From contig NZ_CP045529.1 of assembly GCF_009429125.1 (NCBI RefSeq), positions 1,860,001 to 1,924,000 on the forward strand: a stretch of DNA of 64,000 bases, written 5' to 3'. The position numbers were made by a program, and so were the translations under genes. Positions 1-6,894 of the stretch are shown one piece after another. The notes beneath the pieces are model-generated. The model made no database searches and was not told the origin of the DNA. It was given only the letters and a program-made list of their open reading frames with translations. Source of the DNA: Luteimicrobium xylanilyticum (lineage in GTDB: Bacteria; Actinomycetota; Actinomycetes; Actinomycetales; Cellulomonadaceae). The first letter of the stretch is position 1. Each line of letters starts with the position of its first letter.

Positions 1-287
1 AGGTCCCACATGACGAGCCAGACCCACACGGCCGGGACGAGCTGCACGACGGTCAGCCGCCAGTTGAGGACGAGCAGCCGGATCCCGCGGAGCAGCAGCA
101 CGAGCGTCCCGGCCGCCCACGCGAGGGGAAGGAGCCACCGGCGGGACGACCCGAGCCGCCTCGCCCCCGACTCGAGTGCGCGCGGGTCGCCGTCGGCGAC
201 GAACCGCGCGAGCAGCACGAGCCGCGCCCCGAGACCCCGGTCGGGCGGGCCGGGCGCGACCGGCGTCGCGGGGCCGTGCTGCGTCAC
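1..287 (-). CDS. Membrane protein, N-terminal fragment (runs off window)
   Basis: This is the first 95 codons of a minus-strand gene cut by the left edge. After about 50 polar residues come two hydrophobic stretches, one starting WLLPLAWAAG and one starting LTVVQLVPAV, so the product is probably an integral membrane protein. The start is GTG at 287. A TAGCGT hexamer (295-300 on the complement) lies 7 bases upstream with no ribosome binding site, which fits the leaderless arrangement seen across this window. It follows the RIO1-like kinase by 18 bases in the same direction. I do not recognise the family, and the rest of the gene is outside the window. Confidence 0.6.
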   Translation of the reverse strand, partial: MTQHGPATPVAPGPPDRGLGARLVLLARFVADGDPRALESGARRLGSSRRWLLPLAWAAGTLVLLLRGIRLLVLNWRLTVVQLVPAVWVWLVMWD

Positions 288-305
288 GCTCGGAACGCTA
301 GCGCG

Positions 306-1367
306 TCACCACGCGGAGGCGAGCAGGCGCGCCAGCAGCTCGTCCGCGTCGACGTCGAGCCCGCGCGCGGAGAACCAGGCGGTCATCGTCCGGCAGTCGC
401 GGTGCAGCAGGTCGGTGCCGAACGGGTTCGCCGCGAGGTCGACGATCTGCGGCACGTCGATGACGACGAGCCGGTCGCCGTCGGCGAGCACGTTGTACGG
501 GGACAGGTCGCCGTGCGCGTACCCGAGCCGGGCGAACGCGGTCATGGCCTCCTCGACCTGGTCCCAGTAGTGCCCGAGCAGGTCGCGGTCCGGCCGGCTC
601 TGCGCGAGCCGGGGCGCGGCGGCAGGAGCGTCGTCGCGGCCGCTGTCCGGCGCAGCGACGAACTCCATGAGCACCTCCGTCCCGTCGACCTGCACGGGGT
701 AGGGGACGGGGACGCCCGCGGACCACAGCTCCCCGAGCGCGGCGAACTCGGCTGCCGCCCACTCGCCCTGGGCGACGAGCCGGCCGTAGGCGGACCTGCG
801 GTCGAGGGCGCGCTGGTCGCGGGTGCGACGGACGCGGCGGTCCTCGGTGTAGACGCTGTCGCGGCGGAACGCCCGGTGCTCGAGGGTGCGATACCGCTTG
901 GCTGCGAGCAGGCACGACGACGCGGCCCCCGCGAGGTGGGCGGCCGGCGTGTCGTCGGGCACGGCACGGCGCAGGAGGAACACGTCGGCCTCCTTGCCGG
1001 TCTTGAGGACGCCGAGCTCGGTGTCGATCGCGGCGTCGGCGGTGACGACCCACGACGGGACGGGGTCGGGGCCGCGCGAGCCCTTCGCGACGGCGCGCCA
1101 GGTGGACCAGCGCCGGTCGGGGCCGAGGTCGTCGAGAAGGAGGCCGGGATGGGCGGCGGACCGGGCGCCGTCGACGGGGAGGCGGGGGGCGAAGCCCTCG
1201 CGGGCGTCACCCTCGAGCTCCTGGCGGGCGACGGCGTCACGGCGAGAGCCGCGGCGAGTCGGCGCGGGGGAGTCGTCCCAGCGGTCGCGCCGCGAGGCGC
1301 GCCGGGGACGCTCGGAGGCGGAATCGGTGGAGGTCGAGGACGGACGAAGGTGGTCGGGGTACGACAC
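306..1367 (-). CDS. RIO1-family serine/threonine kinase
   Basis: This 353-residue protein has an arginine-rich, low-complexity N-terminal extension of about 75 residues followed by a RIO-kinase fold. Visible motifs are the nucleotide loop GKEADVF (124-130), the ATP-anchoring lysine in AAKRYR (K157), the catalytic loop HGDLSPYNVL (285-294, D287 and N292) and the metal-binding DVPQ segment (D304). RIO1 proteins act in late small-subunit ribosome maturation in eukaryotes and archaea; the bacterial role is poorly known, so no substrate is inferred. The start is GTG 1367, supported by AGGAG 7 bases upstream. A short ORF and foldable RNA lie just upstream and may control it. Confidence 0.85.
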   Translation of the reverse strand: MSYPDHLRPSSTSTDSASERPRRASRRDRWDDSPAPTRRGSRRDAVARQELEGDAREGFAPRLPVDGARSAAHPGLLLDDLGPDRRWSTWRAVAKGSRGPDPVPSWVVTADAAIDTELGVLKTGKEADVFLLRRAVPDDTPAAHLAGAASSCLLAAKRYRTLEHRAFRRDSVYTEDRRVRRTRDQRALDRRSAYGRLVAQGEWAAAEFAALGELWSAGVPVPYPVQVDGTEVLMEFVAAPDSGRDDAPAAAPRLAQSRPDRDLLGHYWDQVEEAMTAFARLGYAHGDLSPYNVLADGDRLVVIDVPQIVDLAANPFGTDLLHRDCRTMTAWFSARGLDVDADELLARLLASAW

Positions 1368-1400
1368 GGTGAGGCTCCTGGGGCAGACGGAGCCCGGGCG

Positions 1401-1469
1401 TCAGCTCGCGGTGCTCCGGTGAGGGAGGGGTCGGGTGCGCGCTCGGGTGCGCGCCGAGACGTGGGCCAT
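1401..1469 (-). CDS. Small arginine-rich ORF, possible leader peptide
   Basis: This ORF encodes 22 residues beginning MAHVSARTRARTRPL and ends 33 bases before the RIO1 kinase start. It has one of the best ribosome binding sites in the window, GAGGAGGTG, 5 bases before ATG 1469. The product is very basic and has no signal peptide or domain. The DNA just upstream folds into hairpins. Known parallels are short ORFs in the leaders of stress or cold-shock genes, whose translation sets downstream expression. Whether this peptide is made, and whether it acts, cannot be told from the sequence. Confidence 0.45.
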   Translation of the reverse strand: MAHVSARTRARTRPLPHRSTAS

Positions 1470-1494
1470 GACGCACCTCCTCGGTCCTCGGTGC

Positions 1495-1534
1495 GGCGCT
1501 GTCGGTGGGCGCCGTCGGGAGCAACCTCCCACGG
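1495..1534 (-). promoter_or_regulatory. Two overlapping hairpins in the RIO1 kinase leader
   Basis: One inverted repeat pairs 1495-1499 with 1509-1513 (GGCGC/GCGCC). A second pairs GGGAG and CTCCC around a 4-base loop (1517-1530) and extends by four further pairs to 1512-1534. The two share bases 1512-1513, so they compete. Both precede the small ORF's ribosome binding site. The rest of the 211-base gap upstream of the kinase shows nothing else I can name. Confidence 0.35.
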
Positions 1535-1578
1535 CACCTGCGACCGGCACCAGCCCTTTTCCGGTCTTGCGGCTGCGT

Positions 1579-2015
1579 TCAGCCCGGGAGAGCACGCGGG
1601 ATGTCGCGTCCCGTGGGGTGGTACTCCTCGAGGAGCAGCCGGTCGTCCAGCACCTCGTGGTGGACGAGCTCCAGGTCGCACGAGGCCATCGTCGCGAACG
1701 CCGGCTGTCGGCCGGCCTCGCCGGCGACCAGGGGGAACCGCACGAGTCGCAACCGGTCGACGAGCCCGGCCGCGAGCAGCTGCGTCACCAGCGACAGGCT
1801 GCCCCAGGTACGCAGGCGGTGACCGCCGGCACGCTTGAGCCGGGAGACCTCCGGGACCAGGTCACGTCGACCGCCTGCTCCGCTCGGATCCACCGCTCCA
1901 GGCCCGGGCCGGGGTACCCGAAGTACGCGGGCAGGCCCTCGCCGCCGGCGAAGCCGTCCACCGACACGAAGAGGTCGGCGTGGAGCTGCGCCGACGGTCG
2001 AGCGCCCTCGGGCAT
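1579..2015 (-). pseudogene. DHFR-like (RibD C-terminal domain) protein, internally deleted
   Basis: The N-terminal part (ATG 2015, SD GGAGGAAGG) reads ADLFVSVDGFAGGEGLPAYF, typical of dihydrofolate reductase-like proteins. It continues to about base 1880 in one frame. The C-terminal part (SRLKRAGGHRLRTWGSLSLV to RDIPRALPG, ending at 1579) is in a different frame. Family members are usually near 200 residues; the two halves give about 145, so roughly 60-70 residues of the NADPH-binding middle are missing. In the first frame a stop follows at 1785 after 76 residues. A deletion that also shifted the frame is the simplest reading. The DUF457 gene lies 57 bases upstream on the same strand. Confidence 0.7.
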
Positions 2016-2072
2016 GGGAACGGTTCCTTCCTCCGACCTCGCGGCACCACCGTACGGCGGCTCGGGGGGCGC

Positions 2073-2879
2073 TCAGCTCCCCACGACCGCGGCGACGCGC
2101 GCGTACGCGTCGGCGGTGTCCATGCCCATCTGCTCGAGCAGCGCCCACCCGACCCCGAGCACCGCGTACGCGCTGACGGGCACGAGGAGGACCCACTCGC
2201 GCCACGAGCCCGCGTCGCCGAGGATCGGCAGGGCGACGTTGCCGCCGCGCTTCCAGACGTCGTTGAGCACGTTGGTGCCGGCCCACCAGCGCGGCGGTCG
2301 GTGCCGGTACGGCCACAGCAGCGGGACCCCGCCCGTGGTGAGAATGTCGCCGACGACGTGCACCGCGCACCCGATCCCGACGGCGAGGGGCAGCCACGTC
2401 CACTCGGTCGGGGAGAAGAACGCGACCAGGGTCGCGAGGGTCAGCGCCCCGAGCCACGGCAGGATCTTCCCGCGAACCAGGCGGAGGGCCTTGAGCGCGT
2501 AGGAAGCCAACAGCACGGCCAGCACGCCGGCACCGACGTCCACGACACCGAACCCCTCGACCGGCGTCCGCCAGTGACCCAGCAACCAGGCGAGCCCCGT
2601 GAACACGGCGATCCCGAGGATCGAGTGCGTGCCGTGCCGGTGCCCCCCGGAGATCGCCCCGACGCCGCGGCACACCCAGTGCGAGACGGGCGGCAGGGAG
2701 TTCGCGATCGTGCCGTCGTGGTGGTCGGCGTCGGGCAGGAGGGCGGCCCCCGCGCACACGACCGCCCCGGTCGCGACGCCCACGTGCGAGACGGGGTACC
2801 AGCCGAACGCGAACGGTGCCGTCGCCGTGACCGCGACCCACGCGGCCGCGCCGCTCGCGGCGTGATGCCCACCCATCAT
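2073..2879 (-). CDS. DUF457 (YdjM-type) membrane-bound metal-dependent hydrolase
   Basis: The 268-residue product carries the DUF457/YdjM pattern: an N-terminal GGHHAASGAA segment, LLPDADHHDG and GGHRHGTHS, whose His and Asp residues would bind metal. Around these lie at least five hydrophobic helices, including GVLAVLLASYALKAL and VHVVGDILTTGGVPLLW. YdjM in E. coli is a LexA-regulated inner-membrane protein; the substrate of the family is unknown, so only hydrolase-like membrane protein can be said. The start is ATG 2879 or ATG 2876, and no clear ribosome binding site separates them. It is divergent from the plus-strand gene at 3006. Confidence 0.8.
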   Translation of the reverse strand: MMGGHHAASGAAAWVAVTATAPFAFGWYPVSHVGVATGAVVCAGAALLPDADHHDGTIANSLPPVSHWVCRGVGAISGGHRHGTHSILGIAVFTGLAWLLGHWRTPVEGFGVVDVGAGVLAVLLASYALKALRLVRGKILPWLGALTLATLVAFFSPTEWTWLPLAVGIGCAVHVVGDILTTGGVPLLWPYRHRPPRWWAGTNVLNDVWKRGGNVALPILGDAGSWREWVLLVPVSAYAVLGVGWALLEQMGMDTADAYARVAAVVGS

Positions 2880-2993
2880 GGTGAGGATTCGACCATCCCG
2901 GGACCGACCGGACCAAATCGCCTGATCCCTCTGATGTCACGCGTCGTCACACCGGCGTAGCACGTCCGACACACCGTCGCAGCACGCGCGGCC

Positions 2994-2999
2994 TAGCGT
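2994..2999 (+). promoter_or_regulatory. -10 hexamer TAGCGT for a leaderless gene
   Basis: TAGCGT ends 6 bases before ATG 3006 and no Shine-Dalgarno sequence is present. TAGCGT recurs 6 bases before ATG 9099 and 7 bases before GTG 287, which supports a genuine promoter element. Confidence 0.5.
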
Positions 3000-3005
3000 C
3001 ACGCC

Positions 3006-3896
3006 ATGACGCTGCCCCGGACCGTCGACTTCCCGCCCACCGCCCGCCTCGCCGGCCCGCACGCCCCGCACCTCGTGCTGCCCGCGGGGACCGACACCCT
3101 CGCCGCCGCCCGGGCCTGGTACGAGGACGCTCGCTGGCTCCTGAGCCCGGACGCCGCGCGCGCCGAGGCCCTGCCCGTGGTCGCGACCGGCGCACGGTTC
3201 CGCGGCGCGCGCACCGAGGCGCCCGTCGTCGCCGCGCGTCTCGAGCTCACGGCCGGGGTCGTGGTCGACGGACCGCTCGCACCCGGCGGTCCCGCGGCCG
3301 CGGCGGCCGTGGCGCACGCCGGGCTGCGGCCCGACGTCGACACCTATCGCCTGCCCGACGACCCGACCGCCGTCGCATGGGCCACCGCGGCGGCGCGTCA
3401 TGACGGGGGTGCCGTCGTCGCCGCGGGCCAGGTCCGGGTGCCCCGGCCGGACGACGCGCTCGTCCGGCTCACGACGTACGCCCCGAGCCCCGCCGGGCTC
3501 GCCGACGTCGCCGCCCTCCTGCGCACCGCCCTGCCGTCCGCGCGGCCCGTCCGGACCACCGCGGCCACCACCGACGCCCCGGACGCGCTGCGCCAGGACC
3601 TCGACTACGACGGCGCCGTCGTCGTGATGCCCGGCTGGGCGGAGGCTGCGATGCCGCCGGCGCTGAGGACCGTCGACTGGCGCCGCGTGGGCCCGCACGT
3701 CTGCACGGTGACCTGGCTCTCCCCGAACCCCGAGGACGACCCGGGCTCGCTCGACCTGATGTCGCTCCGGCGCGCGGTGCCCTGGCTCGTGCGGACGGCG
3801 CGCGTCCTGCGCGACGGGCTCGGGGGAACCGTCCTCGACGCCGACGGCTTCGTCGCCGACGACGCCACGCTCGGGGCGCTCGCGGCGGCGCGCTGA
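3006..3896 (+). CDS. Hypothetical protein, unrecognised
   Basis: This gene encodes 296 residues, rich in Ala, Pro, Asp and Arg. I do not recognise it. It has no signal peptide, no transmembrane segment and no obvious cofactor motif. The C-terminal third is better conserved-looking, with DYDGAVVVMPGWAEAAMPPAL, VCTVTWLSPNPEDD and SLRRAVPWLVRTARVLRDGL. Third-position GC is uniformly high through the frame, so it is very probably a real gene. Its leaderless -10 element fixes the start at ATG 3006. It sits alone between DUF457 (divergent) and DUF1684 (51 bases downstream), so context gives little. Confidence 0.7.
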   Translation: MTLPRTVDFPPTARLAGPHAPHLVLPAGTDTLAAARAWYEDARWLLSPDAARAEALPVVATGARFRGARTEAPVVAARLELTAGVVVDGPLAPGGPAAAAAVAHAGLRPDVDTYRLPDDPTAVAWATAAARHDGGAVVAAGQVRVPRPDDALVRLTTYAPSPAGLADVAALLRTALPSARPVRTTAATTDAPDALRQDLDYDGAVVVMPGWAEAAMPPALRTVDWRRVGPHVCTVTWLSPNPEDDPGSLDLMSLRRAVPWLVRTARVLRDGLGGTVLDADGFVADDATLGALAAAR

Positions 3897-3947
3897 CGGG
3901 TCGCGGTGGCCGTGCGGCCGCGCGTTCGTCCGTGCGAGGGTGGGCGG

Positions 3948-4553
3948 GTGACCGGGTACCTCGAGCTGACGGACTGGCGGCGGCGCGTCGCGGAGCTGTA
4001 CGCACGCGTGCGGACCCGGGCGGCGGACGACCCGGCGGCCGCGCACGCGGACTGGCGCGAGGGGCGCGACCGGCTCTTCGCCGAGCACCCGCAGAGCCCG
4101 TTGCCGCCGGGCGACCCGCTTCGTACGTCGGGCCTGCCGTACTGGGTGTACGACCCGGCGCTGAGGTTCGAGCTCCAGGTGGTCCCCGTCGAGCCCGCCT
4201 CGCTCACGCTCGGCACGGGCGACGACGGGACGACGACGCTCGAACGCGTCGGCCGCGTCGAGGTCCCCGGCGTGGGCAGCCTGGATGTGTGGTGGCTCGC
4301 CCAGTACGGCGGCGGGCTGTTCCTCCCGCTGCGCGACGGCACCGCGGGATCGGGCTCGTACGGGGGAGGGCGCTACCTCCTGGACACCGCGAAGGGCGCG
4401 GACCTGGGCGGCGGCGCCCACGGCACGCTCGTCGTCGACCTCAACTTCGCCTACCACCCCTCCTGCCGCTACGACCCGCGCTGGGTGTGCCCGCTCGCCC
4501 CCGCCGGCAACCGGACGACGACGCCCGTCGAGGCGGGCGAGCGGCTCACCTGA
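3948..4553 (+). CDS. DUF1684 domain-containing protein
   Basis: This 201-residue protein matches DUF1684 over nearly its full length. Hallmarks are the DRLFAEHPQSPLP motif near residue 45, LDVWWLAQYGGGLFLPLRDG in the middle, YGGGRYLLDTAKGADLGG, and the C-terminal NFAYHPSCRYDPRWVCPLAP block. The family is widespread in actinobacteria, is soluble and has no established function. GTG 3948 is preferred because GAGGGTGGG lies just upstream; an earlier in-frame start at 3906 would add an unrelated 14-residue stretch. It is monocistronic as far as can be seen. Confidence 0.88.
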   Translation: MTGYLELTDWRRRVAELYARVRTRAADDPAAAHADWREGRDRLFAEHPQSPLPPGDPLRTSGLPYWVYDPALRFELQVVPVEPASLTLGTGDDGTTTLERVGRVEVPGVGSLDVWWLAQYGGGLFLPLRDGTAGSGSYGGGRYLLDTAKGADLGGGAHGTLVVDLNFAYHPSCRYDPRWVCPLAPAGNRTTTPVEAGERLT

Positions 4554-4708
4554 CCACCCGCCCGGGGGTGAACCGGCGCCGAACGGGACGCGACGATCGG
4601 GCGACACGTGCGTCGTCGTACGGGAATGTCCTCGTCGTGGAGGCGGGAACCGGCCCATACTCGGAAGCGCGGGCCGTTGCGCCCGCGTCGCGGACCGGGG
4701 AGGTGACC

Positions 4709-5281
4709 ATGACACGCAGCACGGCGGCCCGCGCGACGACGACCCACGCCCTGGCTGCCGCCGCCCGGCACCTCGGGGGTGCGGACCGGCTCGTGCGGTC
4801 GAGCACCCTGCTCCTCAACGCGTCGTACGAGGTGCTGTGCTTCGTCGAGACGCCGCGCGCCCTGACGCTCCTCGTGAACGAGCAGGTCGACGTCGTCCAG
4901 GCCGCGCCCGACCGGTTCGTGCACTCACGCCACCTGACGCTCCCGTGGCCGACGATCGTCGCACTGCGCCACTACGTCCTCGTCCCGTACGACGTGCAGG
5001 CCACCACGGAGACTGCGAGCCGCAGCCAGGTCCTCGCCCGCGACAAGCACACCTGCGCCTACTGCGGAGGGCGAGGGACGACCATCGACCACGTCGTCCC
5101 GCAGTCGCGGGGCGGGCTCAACACGTGGACGAACCTGGTCGCGTGCTGCGCGCCGTGCAACAACCGCAAGGCCGACCGGACCCCCGAGGAGGCCGGGATG
5201 CGCCTGTTGTTCGAGCCGCACCCGCCCCGGGACGCGAGCGCGCTGCAGCGCATGGTCTGGGACCTCATCGGTCAGGGCTGA
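4709..5281 (+). CDS. HNH endonuclease
   Basis: The 190-residue protein has an N-terminal region (LLLNASYEVLCFVETPRALTL) typical of the actinobacterial HNH family and a C-terminal HNH nuclease domain. The zinc site is CAYC (116-119) with CAPC (147-150). The HNH core is IDHVVPQSRGG (H128), followed by NTWTNLVACC with the central Asn. Members are thought to cut or nick DNA; the cellular role of this stand-alone chromosomal type is not known. ATG 4709 has GGGGAGG 5 bases upstream. The 155-base gap before it holds a possible CATACT -10 near 4659 and nothing else clear. It is followed by tRNA-Leu. Confidence 0.9.
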   Translation: MTRSTAARATTTHALAAAARHLGGADRLVRSSTLLLNASYEVLCFVETPRALTLLVNEQVDVVQAAPDRFVHSRHLTLPWPTIVALRHYVLVPYDVQATTETASRSQVLARDKHTCAYCGGRGTTIDHVVPQSRGGLNTWTNLVACCAPCNNRKADRTPEEAGMRLLFEPHPPRDASALQRMVWDLIGQG

Positions 5282-5411
5282 CGCGGCGGGACGGCCTCCC
5301 GCCGCGTCCGTCCGGCGTTCGGAGGACGCCCGCGCTTCGTGCTATGTTTCTACCCGCGCCCCGAGGGGAAGCGCCGGTGAGAACCGGGGCGGATCCACGG
5401 GTGTGTCACCT

Positions 5412-5496
5412 GTCCGGGTGGCGGAATGGCAGACGCGCTAGCTTGAGGTGCTAGTGCCCTTTATCGGGCGTGGGGGTTCAAGTCCCCCTCCGGACA
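5412..5496 (+). tRNA. tRNA-Leu (anticodon GAG)
   Basis: The 85-base gene folds as a class II tRNA. The 7-bp acceptor stem pairs GTCCGGG with TCCGGAC, and the discriminator base is A at 5496. The anticodon stem is CTAGC/GCTAG around loop TTGAGGT, giving GAG. A long variable arm (TGCCC/GGGCG) is typical of leucine tRNAs, and the T arm is GGGGG-TTCAAGT-CCCCC. The 3' CCA is not encoded. A TATGTT hexamer at 5343-5348 could be its -10 element. Confidence 0.95.
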
Positions 5497-5510
5497 CTCG
5501 TTGAGACAGC

Positions 5511-5554
5511 GACGACGAAGGCCCCGACCGGGAACGGTCGGGGCCTTCGTCGTC
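5511..5554 (+). terminator. Rho-independent-type terminator after tRNA-Leu
   Basis: A perfect 19-bp inverted repeat (5511-5529 with 5536-5554, core GGCCCCGACC/GGTCGGGGCC) encloses a 6-base loop. It begins 15 bases after the tRNA. The U tract is weak (CTTCCC), as is common in high-GC actinobacteria. Confidence 0.85.
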
Positions 5555-5625
5555 TTCCCAGCGTGTCGCTGCATTCACCCCTGCGGGACGGCAGACTGGG
5601 ACCTCCGACGACGGAGGGTGGTCAG

Positions 5626-6867
5626 ATGACGAACGGTGCCGTGGGGGACCAGGGGACGACGGGCGCGCCGTCGCCCGGGTCCAAGCCGTCGGTGGCGGTG
5701 AGCCCCGCGGCCCGGAAGGTGGCCGGCGGGCGGCGCAACCCGAGCGTCGTCGGCGTAGCGCCCGAACCGGTCCCGCTCTGGCTCCGCACCACGGCCGGCT
5801 GGATCTGGCGCCTGCTGCTGCTCATCGTCGCCGTCGCTCTGGTGTTCTGGGCCACGAGCCAGGTCCGGCTCCTGTTCATCGCGCTCTTCATCGCGTGCGT
5901 CTTCACGTCCGTGCTGCGCCCGGTCGTGAAGACCCTCGAGCGCGTGGTGTGGCGCTGGCTCGCCGTCCTGCTCACGCTGCTCGCCGCCATCGCCGTCGTC
6001 GGGGGTCTGCTGACCTACGTCGTCGCGTCCGTCGCGGGCCAGTGGAACGACCTGGCCAAGCAGTTCAACGCCGGGCTCCAGCAGATCCTCGACTTCCTCA
6101 ACGGCAGTCCTTTCAACCTGCACCTCAAGCTCAGCGACCTCAACGAGTGGGTGGAGAAGGGGCGCGACTGGCTCACCCAGCACTCCGGCGACATCGCGAG
6201 CACCGCGTTCTCGCAGGCCGGGTCCGTCGCCGAGGTCTTCACCTGCCTCGCGCTCGCGATCTTCTGCACCATCTTCTTCCTGGCCCGCGGCACCGAGATG
6301 TGGACGTGGTTCCTCAACCAGATGCCCGCCGGGAGCCGCGAGCCGCTCATGGCGGCGGGGGGCGCCGGCTGGTACACCTTCTCCGGCTACGCGCGCGGGA
6401 CCGTCATCATCGCGCTCACGGACGCCATCCTCGCCGGCATCTGGCTCACGATCCTGCGGGTCCCCCTCGCGGCGCCGCTCGCGGTCCTCGTGTTCATCGG
6501 CGCGTTCATCCCGCTCATCGGGGCGCCGCTGGCCATGGTCGTCGCCATGATCGTGGCGCTCGCGACCCACGGCGTGTGGTCGGCGGTCCTCGTGGGCGTC
6601 GGGATCGCGCTGATCGGGCAGCTCGAGGGCCACGTCCTGCAGCCGCTCGTGATGGGCCGGCAGGTCTCCCTGCACCCCGTCGTCGTCGCGTGCAGCGTCA
6701 CGGCGGGCACCCTCATCGGTGGGCTGCTCGGTGCGATCATCGCTGTCCCGCTCGTCGCCGTGACCTGGTCCGTCTACTCGCGCCTGCACACCCCCGACCC
6801 GCCGATGGAGCCGGACGAGCCCGAGGAAGCGGTCGAGCCGCCGCCCGACGCCGAGCCGGTCCGCTGA
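5626..6867 (+). CDS. AI-2E family transporter (PF01594-type permease)
   Basis: This 413-residue membrane protein has about eight hydrophobic helices after a 55-residue polar N-terminus. The C-terminal half holds the family signature: FIGAFIPLIGAPLAMVVA followed by QLEGHVLQPLVMGRQVSLHP. The tail is acidic (PDEPEEAVEPPPD). Members were named for autoinducer-2 export but include Na+/H+ antiporters and others, so the cargo is open. ATG 5626 is preceded by GGAGGGTGG. The neighbouring M3 peptidase starts 27 bases downstream but has its own -10 element, so they are probably separate transcripts. Confidence 0.88.
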   Translation: MTNGAVGDQGTTGAPSPGSKPSVAVSPAARKVAGGRRNPSVVGVAPEPVPLWLRTTAGWIWRLLLLIVAVALVFWATSQVRLLFIALFIACVFTSVLRPVVKTLERVVWRWLAVLLTLLAAIAVVGGLLTYVVASVAGQWNDLAKQFNAGLQQILDFLNGSPFNLHLKLSDLNEWVEKGRDWLTQHSGDIASTAFSQAGSVAEVFTCLALAIFCTIFFLARGTEMWTWFLNQMPAGSREPLMAAGGAGWYTFSGYARGTVIIALTDAILAGIWLTILRVPLAAPLAVLVFIGAFIPLIGAPLAMVVAMIVALATHGVWSAVLVGVGIALIGQLEGHVLQPLVMGRQVSLHPVVVACSVTAGTLIGGLLGAIIAVPLVAVTWSVYSRLHTPDPPMEPDEPEEAVEPPPDAEPVR

Positions 6868-6894
6868 GCGCACCGCGCGTGTGACGATGGGCGC

